From contig CALHBJ010000008.1 in assembly GCA_937930845.1 (NCBI GenBank), forward strand, positions 302,762 to 366,761: a DNA stretch of 64,000 nt, in the 5' to 3' direction. A program made the position numbers and the translations under genes. The stretch is from an uncultured Rhizobiaceae group bacterium. GTDB lineage: Bacteria > Pseudomonadota > Alphaproteobacteria > Rhizobiales > Rhizobiaceae. Position 1 is the first letter of the stretch, and every line of letters starts with the position of its first letter. Shown here one piece after another: positions 26,435 to 36,191 of this stretch. The notes beneath the pieces are model-generated. The model was not told the DNA's origin. It ran no database searches and worked only from the letters and a program-made list of their open reading frames with translations.

Positions 26435-27510
26435 TTCCCGGACTTTCCAAGGCGTTGGCCATCATAGTGCTTGTCGCGAATCGGGCGCCACCACCATTCG
26501 TTTGAAAGATACCAGTCAATCGTCATGGACAAACCGTCCTCAAATGTGACCGTTGGTTCCCATCCAAGAGCTTTTTTAATTTTGCTGGCATCAATTGCAT
26601 AGCGCCGGTCATGGCCAGGTCTGTCGGTAACATAGGTGATCAGGTCGCGGTAAGGCTTGCCATTGGGCCGTGGCTTCTTTGTGTCCAACAGGGCACAAAT
26701 CGATTGCACAACTTGCAGATTGCTGCGTTCGCTGTTGCCCCCAACATTGTAATTCTCACCAACCGTGCCCTGGCGCACAATCTGTTCCAGGGCGCGGGCA
26801 TGGTCATCCACGAAAAGCCAGTCCCGCACATTTTCGCCCATGCCGTAAATCGGCAGCTCTTTTTCATCCAGCGCATTCAAGATTACGAGCGGGATGAGTT
26901 TTTCGGGATAGTGAAAGTATCCGTAATTGTTAGAGCAATTCGACAGCACAATGGGCAGGCCATAGGTTTCGTGCCACGCCCTGACAAAGTGATCTGAAGC
27001 GGCCTTTGACGCAGAATATGGAGAAGACGGTGCGTAGGGCGTTTCTTCGGTAAAGATGCCACTGTCGAACGGTAAATCTCCGTAGACCTCGTCGGTAGAT
27101 ACATGATGAAAACGGAAGGCCATCTTGGCATCATCATCCAGGCTGCGCCAATAATCCAAAGTTGCACTCAGCAATTTTACCGTGCCAACAATGTTGGTCT
27201 CCACAAATGCCAGCGGCCCGTCGATTGAACGGTCCACGTGACTTTCTGCGGCCAAATGCATGATGGAATGGGGTTTGAACTGCATCAGCGCCTGGGCAAC
27301 GGCAGCCTGATCACAAATGTCAATTTGGGCGAACTGATAATTCGACGTGTCGTTGATGCCGCGCAATGATTCAAGATTGCCTGCATAGGTCAGTTTGTCG
27401 ATGTTCAGCACTTCATACGCACCAGAGCGAACCAGATGACGGCATACGGCCGACCCAATAAATCCTGCACCACCGGTGACGACAATGCGGTGCGTTTCAC
27501 CATCACTCAT
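26431..27510 (-). CDS. rmlB: dTDP-glucose 4,6-dehydratase
   Basis: A 359-aa extended SDR with [18 protein letters not shown], the RmlB-typical [16 protein letters not shown], the STDEVYGDL serine/aspartate/glutamate active site, and [10 protein letters not shown] carrying the YxxxK pair. It converts dTDP-glucose to dTDP-4-keto-6-deoxyglucose. It starts 3 nt after the rmlC stop and ends overlapping rmlD by 4 bp. The assignment is secure. Confidence 0.96.
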   Translation of the reverse strand: MSDGETHRIVVTGGAGFIGSAVCRHLVRSGAYEVLNIDKLTYAGNLESLRGINDTSNYQFAQIDICDQAAVAQALMQFKPHSIMHLAAESHVDRSIDGPLAFVETNIVGTVKLLSATLDYWRSLDDDAKMAFRFHHVSTDEVYGDLPFDSGIFTEETPYAPSSPYSASKAASDHFVRAWHETYGLPIVLSNCSNNYGYFHYPEKLIPLVILNALDEKELPIYGMGENVRDWLFVDDHARALEQIVRQGTVGENYNVGGNSERSNLQVVQSICALLDTKKPRPNGKPYRDLITYVTDRPGHDRRYAIDASKIKKALGWEPTVTFEDGLSMTIDWYLSNEWWWRPIRDKHYDGQRLGKSGK

Positions 27511-27513
27511 GTT

Positions 27514-28068
27514 TTAAAATCCGGTTTCAACGTCTGCCAACAGGGGCGCGGCCTGATCCTTGCTGGACAATGTCAACTGATCAGCATCCAGAGGCCAATC
27601 TATGCCGATTTGCGGATCGTCAAATCGTATCGAGCGATCACTGTCGGCTGAATAGGGGGCTGTTACCTTGTACAATACTTCCGTATTGGGCTCCAACGTG
27701 ACAAATCCATGGGCAAAGCCCTTGGGAACCAGAATCTGGTTCCATAAATCTGCACTCACAAGCAAACTGACCCAACGGCCAAAGGTTGGCGAAGCCGTGC
27801 GAATGTCAACGGCCACATCCAAAATGCTGCCGCGAACAACCCGCACCAATTTGTCCTGGGCAAATGGCGGGGTCTGAAAATGCAGCCCCCGCAGCACACC
27901 CTTTTGTGCCGAAAAGGAGTGGTTGTCCTGAACAAAATTCAGATCAATGCCCGCCTGGCCAAACGATGCTGAATTCCATGTCTCGCTGAAAAATCCACGC
28001 TCGTCGCCATGGCGGGTGGGGATGATTTCAACGACCTCATTGAGGGCAAGCGGGCGCACCTCAACCAT
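27514..28068 (-). CDS. rmlC: dTDP-4-dehydrorhamnose 3,5-epimerase
   Basis: A 184-aa cupin epimerase. RmlC signatures are [32 protein letters not shown] with the catalytic histidine, and [12 protein letters not shown]. The frame is open to 28179, but that part lies within rmlA and is not RmlC-like. ATG 28068 ([15 protein letters not shown]) overlaps the rmlA stop by 8 bp and gives the family length. It epimerises C3 and C5 of dTDP-4-keto-6-deoxyglucose. Confidence 0.95.
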   Translation of the reverse strand: MVEVRPLALNEVVEIIPTRHGDERGFFSETWNSASFGQAGIDLNFVQDNHSFSAQKGVLRGLHFQTPPFAQDKLVRVVRGSILDVAVDIRTASPTFGRWVSLLVSADLWNQILVPKGFAHGFVTLEPNTEVLYKVTAPYSADSDRSIRFDDPQIGIDWPLDADQLTLSSKDQAAPLLADVETGF

Positions 28069-28942
28069 CTGCGAACTCCTTTGCACGCAGGCGCAGATAA
28101 GTTGCATATCCTGTAGAGCCCATGGCATCGGCACGGCGCACCACATCTTCGGGTGTGAGATAGCCCTGATGCAGCGCAATTTCTTCCGGGCACATCACCT
28201 TGAAGCCCTGACGATGTTCAATCGTTCGAACAAATGCAGAGGCTTCATGCAAACTGTCATGGGTGCCGGTGTCCAGCCAGGCATATCCCCGCCCCATGGG
28301 TTCCACCATCAAGTCTCCGCGTTCCAGATAGGCAACATTCACGTCGGTGATCTCAAGTTCACCGCGCTTGGAAGGTTTGATGGATGCCGCAATATCAAGA
28401 ACATCATTGTCGTAGAAATACAGCCCGGTAACTGCCCAATTTGACTTCGGATGGGTTGGTTTTTCTTCAATAGACAAGGCGCGCCCGGTGGTGGCGTCAA
28501 TTTTTACAACACCATAACGCTGCGGGTCGGCAACATGGTAGGCAAACACGGTGGCACCGCTGGTGCGCTGTGAGGCCCTGTTGCAAAGGTCTGCAAAACC
28601 GTGGCCGTAAAAAATATTGTCTCCCAAGACCAATGCGCAACGGTCAGTGCCAACGAAATTCCGGCCAATGATGAAGGCTTCTGCCAGCCCGTTTGGCTCG
28701 GCCTGTTCCGCATAGGTGAGGGAAATGCCAAAGTCGCTGCCATCTCCCAACAATTGCTCAAACAATGGCAGGTCGCGCGGCGTTGAGATGATCAAGATAT
28801 CACGGATGCCGGCGAGCATCAGCGCGCCCAGCGGATAATAGATCATTGGCTTGTCATAGACAGGCAACATCTGCTTTGAAACGGATAGCGTGGCCGGATA
28901 CAAACGGGTTCCCGAGCCACCAGCCAAGATTATTCCCTTCAC
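28061..28942 (-). CDS. rmlA: Glucose-1-phosphate thymidylyltransferase
   Basis: A 293-aa nucleotidyltransferase with the activation loop [21 protein letters not shown], the [16 protein letters not shown] stretch and [20 protein letters not shown], all diagnostic of RmlA. It makes dTDP-glucose from dTTP and glucose-1-phosphate and is usually feedback-inhibited by dTDP-rhamnose. It is the first gene of the rml block and starts 56 bp downstream of the priming transferase gene, same direction. Confidence 0.96.
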   Translation of the reverse strand: MKGIILAGGSGTRLYPATLSVSKQMLPVYDKPMIYYPLGALMLAGIRDILIISTPRDLPLFEQLLGDGSDFGISLTYAEQAEPNGLAEAFIIGRNFVGTDRCALVLGDNIFYGHGFADLCNRASQRTSGATVFAYHVADPQRYGVVKIDATTGRALSIEEKPTHPKSNWAVTGLYFYDNDVLDIAASIKPSKRGELEITDVNVAYLERGDLMVEPMGRGYAWLDTGTHDSLHEASAFVRTIEHRQGFKVMCPEEIALHQGYLTPEDVVRRADAMGSTGYATYLRLRAKEFADG

Positions 28943-28998
28943 GGAGTTGCTCCTGGTTCAATCGAACATTGGTGTTGGTTGGGCGTCACGCAACTCAT

Positions 28999-30501
28999 CT
29001 ATTTTGCACCAAAGCCCGTGGCAATGGTCTTGATCGTTTTGAGAACGATAAGAATATCCAGCCAGGGCGACAGGTGCTTGATGTAGTAGAAGTCATATTT
29101 CAGCTTTTCATTGACATCACTGATCGACGTCACATGCCCCTGCCGCACCTGTGCCCATCCCGAAATACCGGGCCGCACCGCATGGCGATAGGAATAAAAC
29201 GGCAATTTCTCTTCATAGATATTGGCCAGTTTGCGTGCTTCCGGGCGCGGGCCGATCCAACTCATTTCACCGCGGACGATATTGATGATCTGGGGCAATT
29301 CATCCAATCGGGATTTGCGCAGGAAATTACCCAATTTGGTAATTCGTGGATCATTGGCCTGGGTGACTTCGGAGAGACCGGTCTCACTTTGAGGGCCGTC
29401 AAGATCAGGCCTGTAAGCCGCCTGCATGCTGTCTGAAAATCCAGGAATTGGAACAGGACTGGCGATCTCTACCGGGCCAGCAGCCATTGCCGGCGTTGCG
29501 ACGATGCCGTGCTCTCCATCGCTCACCATTGAGCGGAATTTATAGGCAATAAAGGTTTTGCCCCGAAACCCAATTCTGTGTTGGCGAAAGAATACCGGCC
29601 TGCCATCAAAAACAGCGATGGCGATGGCGACGATTATCAACAGCGGCACAATGAGCGGTGCGACAATGACACATAGCAACAAATCGGCCAGGCGTTTCAA
29701 TTTTAGATAATTGGAATCGGGCAATAGCGAGCCAAATACATTTTCAGACAGATGTTCAATATTGACCTGACCGGACAATTCCTCGGCCAATTGCTTGTGA
29801 TGATAGACGGGTATTCCTTCCAGCGTGGCGTTGGCAAAGAACCTTTCCCAGTGCGGCGGATGGTTGTGCCTCAAATCTGCAACCACGCCAGTATAGTTTT
29901 CGGCAAGTTTTGTCCCGGCCTCATTCGTGTTGGAGTTTTGCGACCCCGGCGCAACTCCATATATGTCGTTTGGATTTTGTATGATTTTCCATGCCACGCC
30001 GGGCAATTGAATGATGCTGTCTACACCTCCCCCTTCCACCACTGCAAAAACAGGACGAAGCCATCGGTTTAACAAAAACTGTAGAATGCCGAACCAAATA
30101 ACGCACATGGACAGGCTTGAGACGAACAGGAAGCGATTATATTCAAGCCTGAAGCCGATGATCGCCGCCATGATCAACAAGTAACCCGGCAAAAAAGCCC
30201 ACAACACATACAAAGCATTTTGCACGGATGGCATGCGATAAAACCGGCGCCAAATCGCAAACCCGACAATGACTGCGCAACTCACAGCACCTATCGTTGT
30301 CCATACCCCGCCAATTTCAAGAAGTTCTCTCGTTTTGAAGAGACCGAAGACGGTCGGGAGCGCGACGGCGAAAAGCATCGCGCCGACGAACTGGTATCGT
30401 CGGTAAGACAATAATGGTCGCATGTCCGCCCGTTCGCCTTCCTGATTTACTTGACGCTCAAACAAGATCGCGGGCCCCCGTGGCTGCCCCCCGACATCCA
30501 C
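28999..30501 (-). CDS. Polyprenyl-phosphate hexose-1-phosphate transferase (WbaP/ExoY-like priming enzyme)
   Basis: A 500-aa membrane protein. Four hydrophobic segments lie in the N-terminal half, one more comes before the catalytic domain (LLLCVIVAPLIVPLLIIVAIAIAV split around residue 290), then the bacterial sugar transferase domain. That domain has RIGFRGKTFIAYKFRSMV, KLGNFLRKSRLDELPQ and MSWIGPRPEARKLA. It starts repeat-unit synthesis by loading a hexose-1-phosphate on undecaprenyl phosphate. ATG 30423 (MRPLLSYRRY) is an alternative start that removes a poorly conserved leader. Between KFRSMV and KLGNFLRK there is an insertion of roughly 45-50 residues (Pro/Ala-rich) not usual in the family. 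Confidence 0.88.
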   Translation of the reverse strand: MDVGGQPRGPAILFERQVNQEGERADMRPLLSYRRYQFVGAMLFAVALPTVFGLFKTRELLEIGGVWTTIGAVSCAVIVGFAIWRRFYRMPSVQNALYVLWAFLPGYLLIMAAIIGFRLEYNRFLFVSSLSMCVIWFGILQFLLNRWLRPVFAVVEGGGVDSIIQLPGVAWKIIQNPNDIYGVAPGSQNSNTNEAGTKLAENYTGVVADLRHNHPPHWERFFANATLEGIPVYHHKQLAEELSGQVNIEHLSENVFGSLLPDSNYLKLKRLADLLLCVIVAPLIVPLLIIVAIAIAVFDGRPVFFRQHRIGFRGKTFIAYKFRSMVSDGEHGIVATPAMAAGPVEIASPVPIPGFSDSMQAAYRPDLDGPQSETGLSEVTQANDPRITKLGNFLRKSRLDELPQIINIVRGEMSWIGPRPEARKLANIYEEKLPFYSYRHAVRPGISGWAQVRQGHVTSISDVNEKLKYDFYYIKHLSPWLDILIVLKTIKTIATGFGAK

Positions 30502-30677
30502 AAGCGATCCAACTCCTAATTTTCAGTCATTTGTTGCCTTCAAACAAACGACTGACCAAACGTCATCCCTGCCGGATGGACGATAGACAGTATCCCATCG
30601 AATCTCAACCGGATTTCTGGACCAAGCGGTATCAAGGTATCCGGATTAGAATTCCAATTGAGACGGTGGCGACACAA

Positions 30678-32462
30678 TCAGGATATGGTTGCGCTGTCCG
30701 TGCACCGACGCCAAGCGACCCCATCAGAAAACACGATCACGGGGCCACCGGCCTCGTCCTGCACATAAGCCATTGCACCGCCACCTGCCGCGACGGGTGA
30801 TGGGATCGCGGCGACAGAATAAGTTGGCATGCGGACCGGAACGGTAAATCGCGCAGATAGGGAATCGATGGTCAAACGAAGTGCGTTACCAGCTCCTATC
30901 ATAATGGTATTTGCAATATTTGCGGCCAGACCGGTGAGGTTCCCGATGATCGTGTTGTTGGAACCGTTCACGATTCCCCGTACACCGCCTAAAAATATGT
31001 TGCCGTTACCTGATGTCAGTTCGTTGCCGCTGGCACTTCCCAGCGCAATGTTGTTTGAGGTACTCCCCGCACGAAATAGTGTGTTCGCGCCCACTCCGAT
31101 GTTGTTATTGCCAGCCCCCAGATTATCGGAACTGACCACTAAAACGCCTGGACCGACGCCTATATTCTGGGTGCCGGTTTTTATGGCACCCAACACGCCG
31201 TTACCCATACCTATATTGTTGTTTGCAGTCGTTACATTGCTGATTGCGGACGTTCCAACACCCACATTACCACTACCGCTGGTCACAGCGTCCAACGTAA
31301 ATGCGCCAATTGCCATATTACCTATTCCCGACGTGACGCGGGAAAGGGTGTTATGCCCCAACCCCATCATGTTTACCCCAGTTAAGGTAAAGTTGCCGGC
31401 ATTGCGGCCAAGGAACACATTGCTCGATCCATAAGTATGTAACAAACGTTGGTTTTGTTGCGTCATTACGCCGGTTTGTCCATCGGTGGTTTGGGGCAGC
31501 GCGATGGACCCCCCAACGGACAGGCTTTCCTGCAAATAATCGTAGATAAGACCTTGTGCACCGGCCAGAGAACCATTGTTGTTAAATTGGATTTCCTTGT
31601 CTGCCCCTCCGGGATCTGCACTACCACCTCCCGATGAACCGCCCCCTGTCGTGTCCAGATCTGTGGTGACGCCTGCCTGTCGTTTCCGGAACTTGTCGAT
31701 GTCCGAATTGTACCATACGTCGCCATCCTGAGGATCGCTTGGGTCGCCAGATGCCGGGATTAATGCCATGCCCGCAAAGTCCGGGCCATGTTGAAATGTA
31801 TGTGTCTGATTGGGTTCATGAATGATGGACCCGGTGGTCGCATTGATTGTCAGCGCGTTTTTCCAGTTCATACCATCCGGACTGACCTTGATCTGAAAAT
31901 CATCGCTGCCGGGCAACCCAAATTCTGCCCGCGCCTGCCATTCAGATTGAAACAGGACCGAAGCTGAACTTTGCTCCGCCGACTTGTTCACCACCAGGCG
32001 CATGTCGCCCGTTCCGGGGGTCACGTCGTCATGGGACAACAAAATTGCGTCCGACTTAACCGCCAGCCGGTTGGTGCCGTCCGCATCGGTGTTGATGCCA
32101 AGCTCGCTCAATTGAGGCGTATCAGCGACTACAGCTTGCCAGTTCCCTCCGGTATGAACGACGAGCAAAGCCTCATCTTCTACCCAGGCAACCCAACCCG
32201 TCTGGGGCTCGTAAAAGTTCCATCCCCCATCCTGAAAAGCGGCGACATTACCGGATTGATCTTGCCAGCTTTCAATTGCGCCCACGCCAACAATGTAGCG
32301 GGCACCTTCGCCCGCCGTCTGTGGCGGCTGTGATAGCGTTCTGCTGACAATGCCGATGTGCACCAATGCGTCCAGCTTGCGAATGGCCTCATTATGCGTC
32401 ACATGCTTTTGCGCCTGGGCAGGCTGGATGTAAGGAAGTTCCAGATTTGGTGTATTGGACAT
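30678..32462 (-). CDS. DUF2793 phage-tail-like protein with glycine/asparagine repeat stalk
   Basis: A 594-aa protein. Residues 1-120 match the DUF2793 pattern (LELPYIQPAQAQKHVTHNE, then ALVHIGIVSRTLSQPP), known from tail-associated genes of alphaproteobacterial prophages and gene transfer agents. The middle (about 330-510) is a series of short degenerate repeats such as NNNIGVGANTLF and NNIALGSASGNEL, resembling the YadA-like head repeats of trimeric adhesins. A GGGSSGGGS linker precedes them. The C-terminus has AYVQDEAGGPVIVFSDG, often found at the end of tail fibres. It sits inside the polysaccharide cluster without other phage genes. A surface or glycan-binding role is inference. Confidence 0.75.
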   Translation of the reverse strand: MSNTPNLELPYIQPAQAQKHVTHNEAIRKLDALVHIGIVSRTLSQPPQTAGEGARYIVGVGAIESWQDQSGNVAAFQDGGWNFYEPQTGWVAWVEDEALLVVHTGGNWQAVVADTPQLSELGINTDADGTNRLAVKSDAILLSHDDVTPGTGDMRLVVNKSAEQSSASVLFQSEWQARAEFGLPGSDDFQIKVSPDGMNWKNALTINATTGSIIHEPNQTHTFQHGPDFAGMALIPASGDPSDPQDGDVWYNSDIDKFRKRQAGVTTDLDTTGGGSSGGGSADPGGADKEIQFNNNGSLAGAQGLIYDYLQESLSVGGSIALPQTTDGQTGVMTQQNQRLLHTYGSSNVFLGRNAGNFTLTGVNMMGLGHNTLSRVTSGIGNMAIGAFTLDAVTSGSGNVGVGTSAISNVTTANNNIGMGNGVLGAIKTGTQNIGVGPGVLVVSSDNLGAGNNNIGVGANTLFRAGSTSNNIALGSASGNELTSGNGNIFLGGVRGIVNGSNNTIIGNLTGLAANIANTIMIGAGNALRLTIDSLSARFTVPVRMPTYSVAAIPSPVAAGGGAMAYVQDEAGGPVIVFSDGVAWRRCTDSATIS

Positions 32463-32702
32463 TTCAGCGCTCCATCATCTTGCTGACCAAAGAGTAGCCT
32501 GGTCGCGCGGAACGTGGATAAGTCGGGCTGATCTAAAAGCAACGAGCAAAACCGCTATTACACCAGCGCCGGACCGGTGCGCTGCTTAAAATCGTGAGTT
32601 GCGACCGGGTGCTGGGTTATCTAAGACAGGGTGAACCCGGATCTGATCCATAAATTTGTCATACGATATATGCCCGACAATGTCCGGTAGCGAGCAGGAA
32701 CA

Positions 32703-33740
32703 ATGATCTACAATCTGTTCTATTTCTCGTCGGTATTCCTGAACATCGCCACCTATCGGGACGTGAGAGTTCGTCAGGCGCTGTACTACGTATTGCTCGC
32801 AGCAATGTTCGTGTTTTCAAGCCTGAGATGGCGTGTGGGCTGTGATTGGGCTGCGTATCTGCATCATTCGACAATTTACGGTCCCGAGCCTTATTCGGTG
32901 GCGTTACAAAAAAGCGAGGCATTGTACTGGCTGCTCGTTTCCTTGCTGCATCAGTTGAATCTGGAATATCCGTTCATCAACATTCTGGCTGGCTTGGTGT
33001 TTTTTGGCGGCTTGCACAGTCTTGCAAAGCGTCAGCCTGACCGCCTGCTGTTCTTGACGTTGCTTTTTCCGATATTAGTCACTGGAATCGCCATGTCAGC
33101 GACGCGCCAGGCTTTCGCTGTCGGCATCATTTGCTACGCATTCAATGCGATTTCTGACAATAAAAAAATTAAATATATTATACTCGTAATAATCGCATCT
33201 CAATTTCATTCTAGCGCAATTATATTTATTTCATTTGCGCCTATTATTTCCAATAATTTGAATTACAAAAATATTCTGTTTTTTGGGATAATATCAATTC
33301 CTGCCCTAATATATATCTACAATCTCGATTCTATCAGGATTTATTCTGACTTATATGTAGGAACTGTACACGATGCCGGTGGCGGCCCATTCCGTGCAAC
33401 TCTAAATTTAATATCTGGCTTGATTTTCTATTTGCTTTTAAAAGACAAGTGGAAAATTTTTTCACCCAATGATTATAATTTGGTATATATAATGGCCCCA
33501 GGCCTTATTTTAATATTTTTTGTTGTATTTTACTCTTCTGTTATTGGAGACAGATTTGGATATTACTTGAATCCCATTCAAGCCATTATCCTTAGCCGTG
33601 CCTATCTGTTTTATAAGACGGCCAGAATTCACACCATGTTTGTGCTCCCCATGCTGATGTTTGGCGCAGCTTTGATTGTATGGAGTCAGTTTTCCTGGAT
33701 ATTTCAGGCTTGCTATTCACAATATCAATTTTGGTGGTAA
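32703..33740 (+). CDS. EpsG-family polysaccharide polymerase (Wzy-like)
   Basis: A 345-aa polytopic membrane protein with about nine hydrophobic segments. EpsG-type features are the N-terminal SSLRWRVGCDWAAYLHH (R-x-x-x-G-x-D-x-x-x-Y), SATRQAFAVGIICYAF and SQFHSSAIIFI. This family polymerises repeat units in many exopolysaccharide loci. Its central part (about 33160-33560) is markedly AT-rich compared with the ends and with adjacent genes. It is the first of three rightward genes (polymerase, methyltransferase, glycosyltransferase) divergent from the DUF2793 gene. Confidence 0.83.
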   Translation: MIYNLFYFSSVFLNIATYRDVRVRQALYYVLLAAMFVFSSLRWRVGCDWAAYLHHSTIYGPEPYSVALQKSEALYWLLVSLLHQLNLEYPFINILAGLVFFGGLHSLAKRQPDRLLFLTLLFPILVTGIAMSATRQAFAVGIICYAFNAISDNKKIKYIILVIIASQFHSSAIIFISFAPIISNNLNYKNILFFGIISIPALIYIYNLDSIRIYSDLYVGTVHDAGGGPFRATLNLISGLIFYLLLKDKWKIFSPNDYNLVYIMAPGLILIFFVVFYSSVIGDRFGYYLNPIQAIILSRAYLFYKTARIHTMFVLPMLMFGAALIVWSQFSWIFQACYSQYQFWW

Positions 33741-33805
33741 GAGACTGCCAATTGCGTGCGCCTCGGTTTACAAAACTCAGTTGCGCCCCTTTTTCGGAAA
33801 TAGAT

Positions 33806-34561
33806 ATGAGTTCATTGCAGAATTTTATCAGCCTCAATACGCGCTTATCAGGAAAGTGCGATAAGCTATTTCCACAGCGCTATAGCACGGATGGAAATTA
33901 TTGGTTCCAACAAAATATTCTACATTTGGCCCTATCCCAAGGCGAAACTGTCTATGACCTGGGTGGCGGAGCCCGGCCGTGGGTTTCGGCTGAACAGAAA
34001 AGTAAGCTCGACTTACATATCACAGGGCTCGACATCAGCCTTGATGAACTTAAATTGGCCCCGGAAGGCAGTTACGATGAGATTGTTGCGACTGACCTGT
34101 GTAGCTATGAAGGTAACGCCTCTGCTGACGTGGTCATCTGCCAGGCCACCCTGGAACATGTGCCGGACAATAACGGATCGATCAGGGCCATAGCGAGTGT
34201 GCTGAAGCCCGGCGGCAAAGCATATATCTTTGCACCATGCAGAAATGCGTTGTTTGCGCTGGTAAACCGGCTTCTGCCACAGGAAACGAAAATCCGTATT
34301 CTTAACAGATTGTTCCCCTATACCACGGATGGTCACGATGGCTTTGAAGCTCCCTACGACAATTGCTTTCCCAGTCGTCTAGAAAAAATTGCCCGCGAGA
34401 ATGGAATGTCAGTCATACGCAAAGAGACATTTTGGACAAGCGGCTATTTCAAGATCTTTTTCCCAGCCTATCTGTTTTGGCGTATTTACCAATCGATTGC
34501 TCGGCTTCTGATTGGAGACGATGCGTGCGAAACATTCATCCTAGTGCTGCAAAAAGACTGA
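33806..34561 (+). CDS. Class I SAM-dependent methyltransferase
   Basis: From ATG 33806 a 251-aa protein. The frame is open back to 33680, inside the polymerase gene, but the residues there are not methyltransferase-like. Motif I is YDLGGGARPW, an acidic strand end follows at ITGLDISLDELKLAP, and ASADVVICQATLEHVPD plus SVLKPGGKAYIFAP are standard class I motifs. The C-terminal half contains hydrophobic stretches near the end (FFPAYLFWRIYQSIARLLI). It may methylate a sugar or lipid carrier intermediate; substrate unknown. Confidence 0.8.
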   Translation: MSSLQNFISLNTRLSGKCDKLFPQRYSTDGNYWFQQNILHLALSQGETVYDLGGGARPWVSAEQKSKLDLHITGLDISLDELKLAPEGSYDEIVATDLCSYEGNASADVVICQATLEHVPDNNGSIRAIASVLKPGGKAYIFAPCRNALFALVNRLLPQETKIRILNRLFPYTTDGHDGFEAPYDNCFPSRLEKIARENGMSVIRKETFWTSGYFKIFFPAYLFWRIYQSIARLLIGDDACETFILVLQKD

Positions 34562-34723
34562 TGTGGGACTAAGTAAGTCACACAACTTTTAGTTTGTTTT
34601 GTATTGATGGGGCCGGGTCACATGTTTGCCTATCTGTTTTCGCTTGTCACAGAACGCAACACAAGGCGGGTTCGTCGGTGGCTTAAGTCAAAGGTCGATA
34701 GTGACCGGGTTTCGATCTGAATA

Positions 34724-35878
34724 ATGGAGCACAAAACTCAACATCCAGGACAAGCCTTAAACCCCCGCATCGTGCTCTGTGCAAACACGGCCTGGAATAT
34801 TGCCAATTTTCGATCCGGGCTGGTGCGGGCACTGATTCATAATGGATATGAAGTGCATGTGGTTGCGCCTGCCGATGCCCACGCGAACAGCCTGACTGAT
34901 CTGGGGTGCCAGTTTCACCATGTGGAAATGGACAACAAGGGCACATCGGTTGCTGCTGATTTGAAATTGCTTGTTCGGCTGCGCAAAATTCTGGGTACGA
35001 TTCAACCTCAGGCGTTTTTGGGTTTCACCATCAAACCCAATGTTTACGGCTCGCTTGCCGCCCAGTCATTGGGGATCCAGACAGTGAACAATATTTCTGG
35101 TCTCGGGACAGCGTTTATCAAAGACACTTTTTTAACGCGCGTTGTCAAAACGCTTTACCGGTTTTCGCTGAAACGTTCCAGCAGGGTCTTTTTTCAAAAC
35201 GAAGACGACCAGACCCTGTTCATCAATCTTGGTCTGGTGCGCGCGGCAAAGACTGACCTGTTGCCCGGCTCGGGTATTGATCTTGATCACTACAAGCCAG
35301 CACCGTTGCCACAAAATCCGTCTCCAACCTTTCTGCTGATCGCACGCCTGTTGTGGGATAAGGGAGTTGGAGAGTTTGTGGATGCCGCACGGACAGTGCG
35401 CGCAAAGTATCCTGACGCGCGTTTTCAACTTCTTGGCTTTCTGGACGTGGCCAACCGTACAGCGGTTCCTGCAGACAAAGTCGATGACTGGGTGCGTGAA
35501 GGCGTTGTGGAATATCTGGGAACCACATCCGATGTGCGCGAAATGATCGCCAATTGTGATTGTGTTGTGCTTCCATCCTACCGTGAGGGTACTCCCAGAA
35601 CTCTGCTTGAAGCAGCCGCCATGGGGCGCCCGCTCATCGCCACAGACGTACCGGGATGTCGCGATGTCGTTATGGACGGAGTCAACGGCTTCCTGGCCAT
35701 GGTGCGGGATTGTGATGACCTTGCACTCCAGTTTGAAAAATTTATTGGGGCCGGTCACGAAACCAAAATGGTTATGGGTGAAGAAAGCCGCAAGCTGGTC
35801 GAAACGCGGTATTCAGAACAGTTCGTCATACAAAAATATCTCAAATTGCTTGGATCGCTCCGCCAGCCTGACGAATGA
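34724..35878 (+). CDS. GT4-type glycosyltransferase
   Basis: A 384-aa GT-B enzyme of the PglA/WbnH-like GT4 group: N-terminal IVLCANTAWNIANFRSGLVRAL, then GFTIKPNVYGSLAAQ and NNISGLGTAF, second-domain start FLLIARLLWDKGVGEFVDAA, and donor site SYREGTPRTLLEAAAMGRPLI with the EX7E-type glutamates. Members commonly transfer N-acetylgalactosamine or galactose early in repeat-unit assembly; specificity here is not certain. It ends the rightward three-gene group and the polysaccharide region. Confidence 0.9.
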   Translation: MEHKTQHPGQALNPRIVLCANTAWNIANFRSGLVRALIHNGYEVHVVAPADAHANSLTDLGCQFHHVEMDNKGTSVAADLKLLVRLRKILGTIQPQAFLGFTIKPNVYGSLAAQSLGIQTVNNISGLGTAFIKDTFLTRVVKTLYRFSLKRSSRVFFQNEDDQTLFINLGLVRAAKTDLLPGSGIDLDHYKPAPLPQNPSPTFLLIARLLWDKGVGEFVDAARTVRAKYPDARFQLLGFLDVANRTAVPADKVDDWVREGVVEYLGTTSDVREMIANCDCVVLPSYREGTPRTLLEAAAMGRPLIATDVPGCRDVVMDGVNGFLAMVRDCDDLALQFEKFIGAGHETKMVMGEESRKLVETRYSEQFVIQKYLKLLGSLRQPDE

Positions 35879-36191
35879 TTCCTCAGGCGACGGACTCATT
35901 CATCAGGTCTTAAAGGAGGCTTCTTTCGTCTCCCAATCGCAACCCATCACGTGTAACCCATCGCGGTTGCTTCTCGCCTCGTCCTGCCCGCTCTGTAAAA
36001 GAATATTTTAAATGCATCTTTAGGCTTGTGGAATCTCTTCAAAAAAAATAATATAAATAGATCAATTCCAGGAGATGGCTTTTGCATCCTATGATTCAAG
36101 TGGCTTACATGCGTCAAACGCTCGTCAGGGTGGCTTTCAAAAAGTCTTTGTTGCGCAAGGCTGGGCGCTCTTTGCTTGCCGGAGGCCTTTC
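35879..36191. other. Gene-free boundary between polysaccharide and respiration regions
   Basis: No convincing gene. The in-frame ATG at 36075 extends the haemoglobin frame but its 39 extra residues are unlike the family. It contains a half-palindromic AT-rich site at 36001-36020 (listed separately) and a CTTTG-TTGCG-CAAG element at 36146-36159. These may belong to the promoter of the haemoglobin and cco genes. Confidence 0.4.
36001..36020. promoter_or_regulatory. Possible NsrR-type half site
   Basis: GAATATTTTAAATGCATCTT contains AAATGCATCTT, one perfect half of the 9-1-9 NsrR consensus known from enterobacteria, with a degenerate other half (AATATTT). It precedes genes often controlled by nitric oxide (truncated haemoglobin, DUF1971), and an NsrR-like regulator is encoded at 45329-45805. 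The consensus may differ in alphaproteobacteria, so this is suggestive only. Confidence 0.3.

Noticed and set aside
30829..31434. 201-codon rightward Pro/Leu-rich frame
   Set aside because: Shadow of the repeat region of the DUF2793 protein; its regular Pro pattern comes from the Asn/Gly repeats on the other strand.
36075..36191. 39-residue N-terminal extension of the truncated haemoglobin
   Set aside because: Residues do not match the family and the ATG at 36192 gives the normal length.
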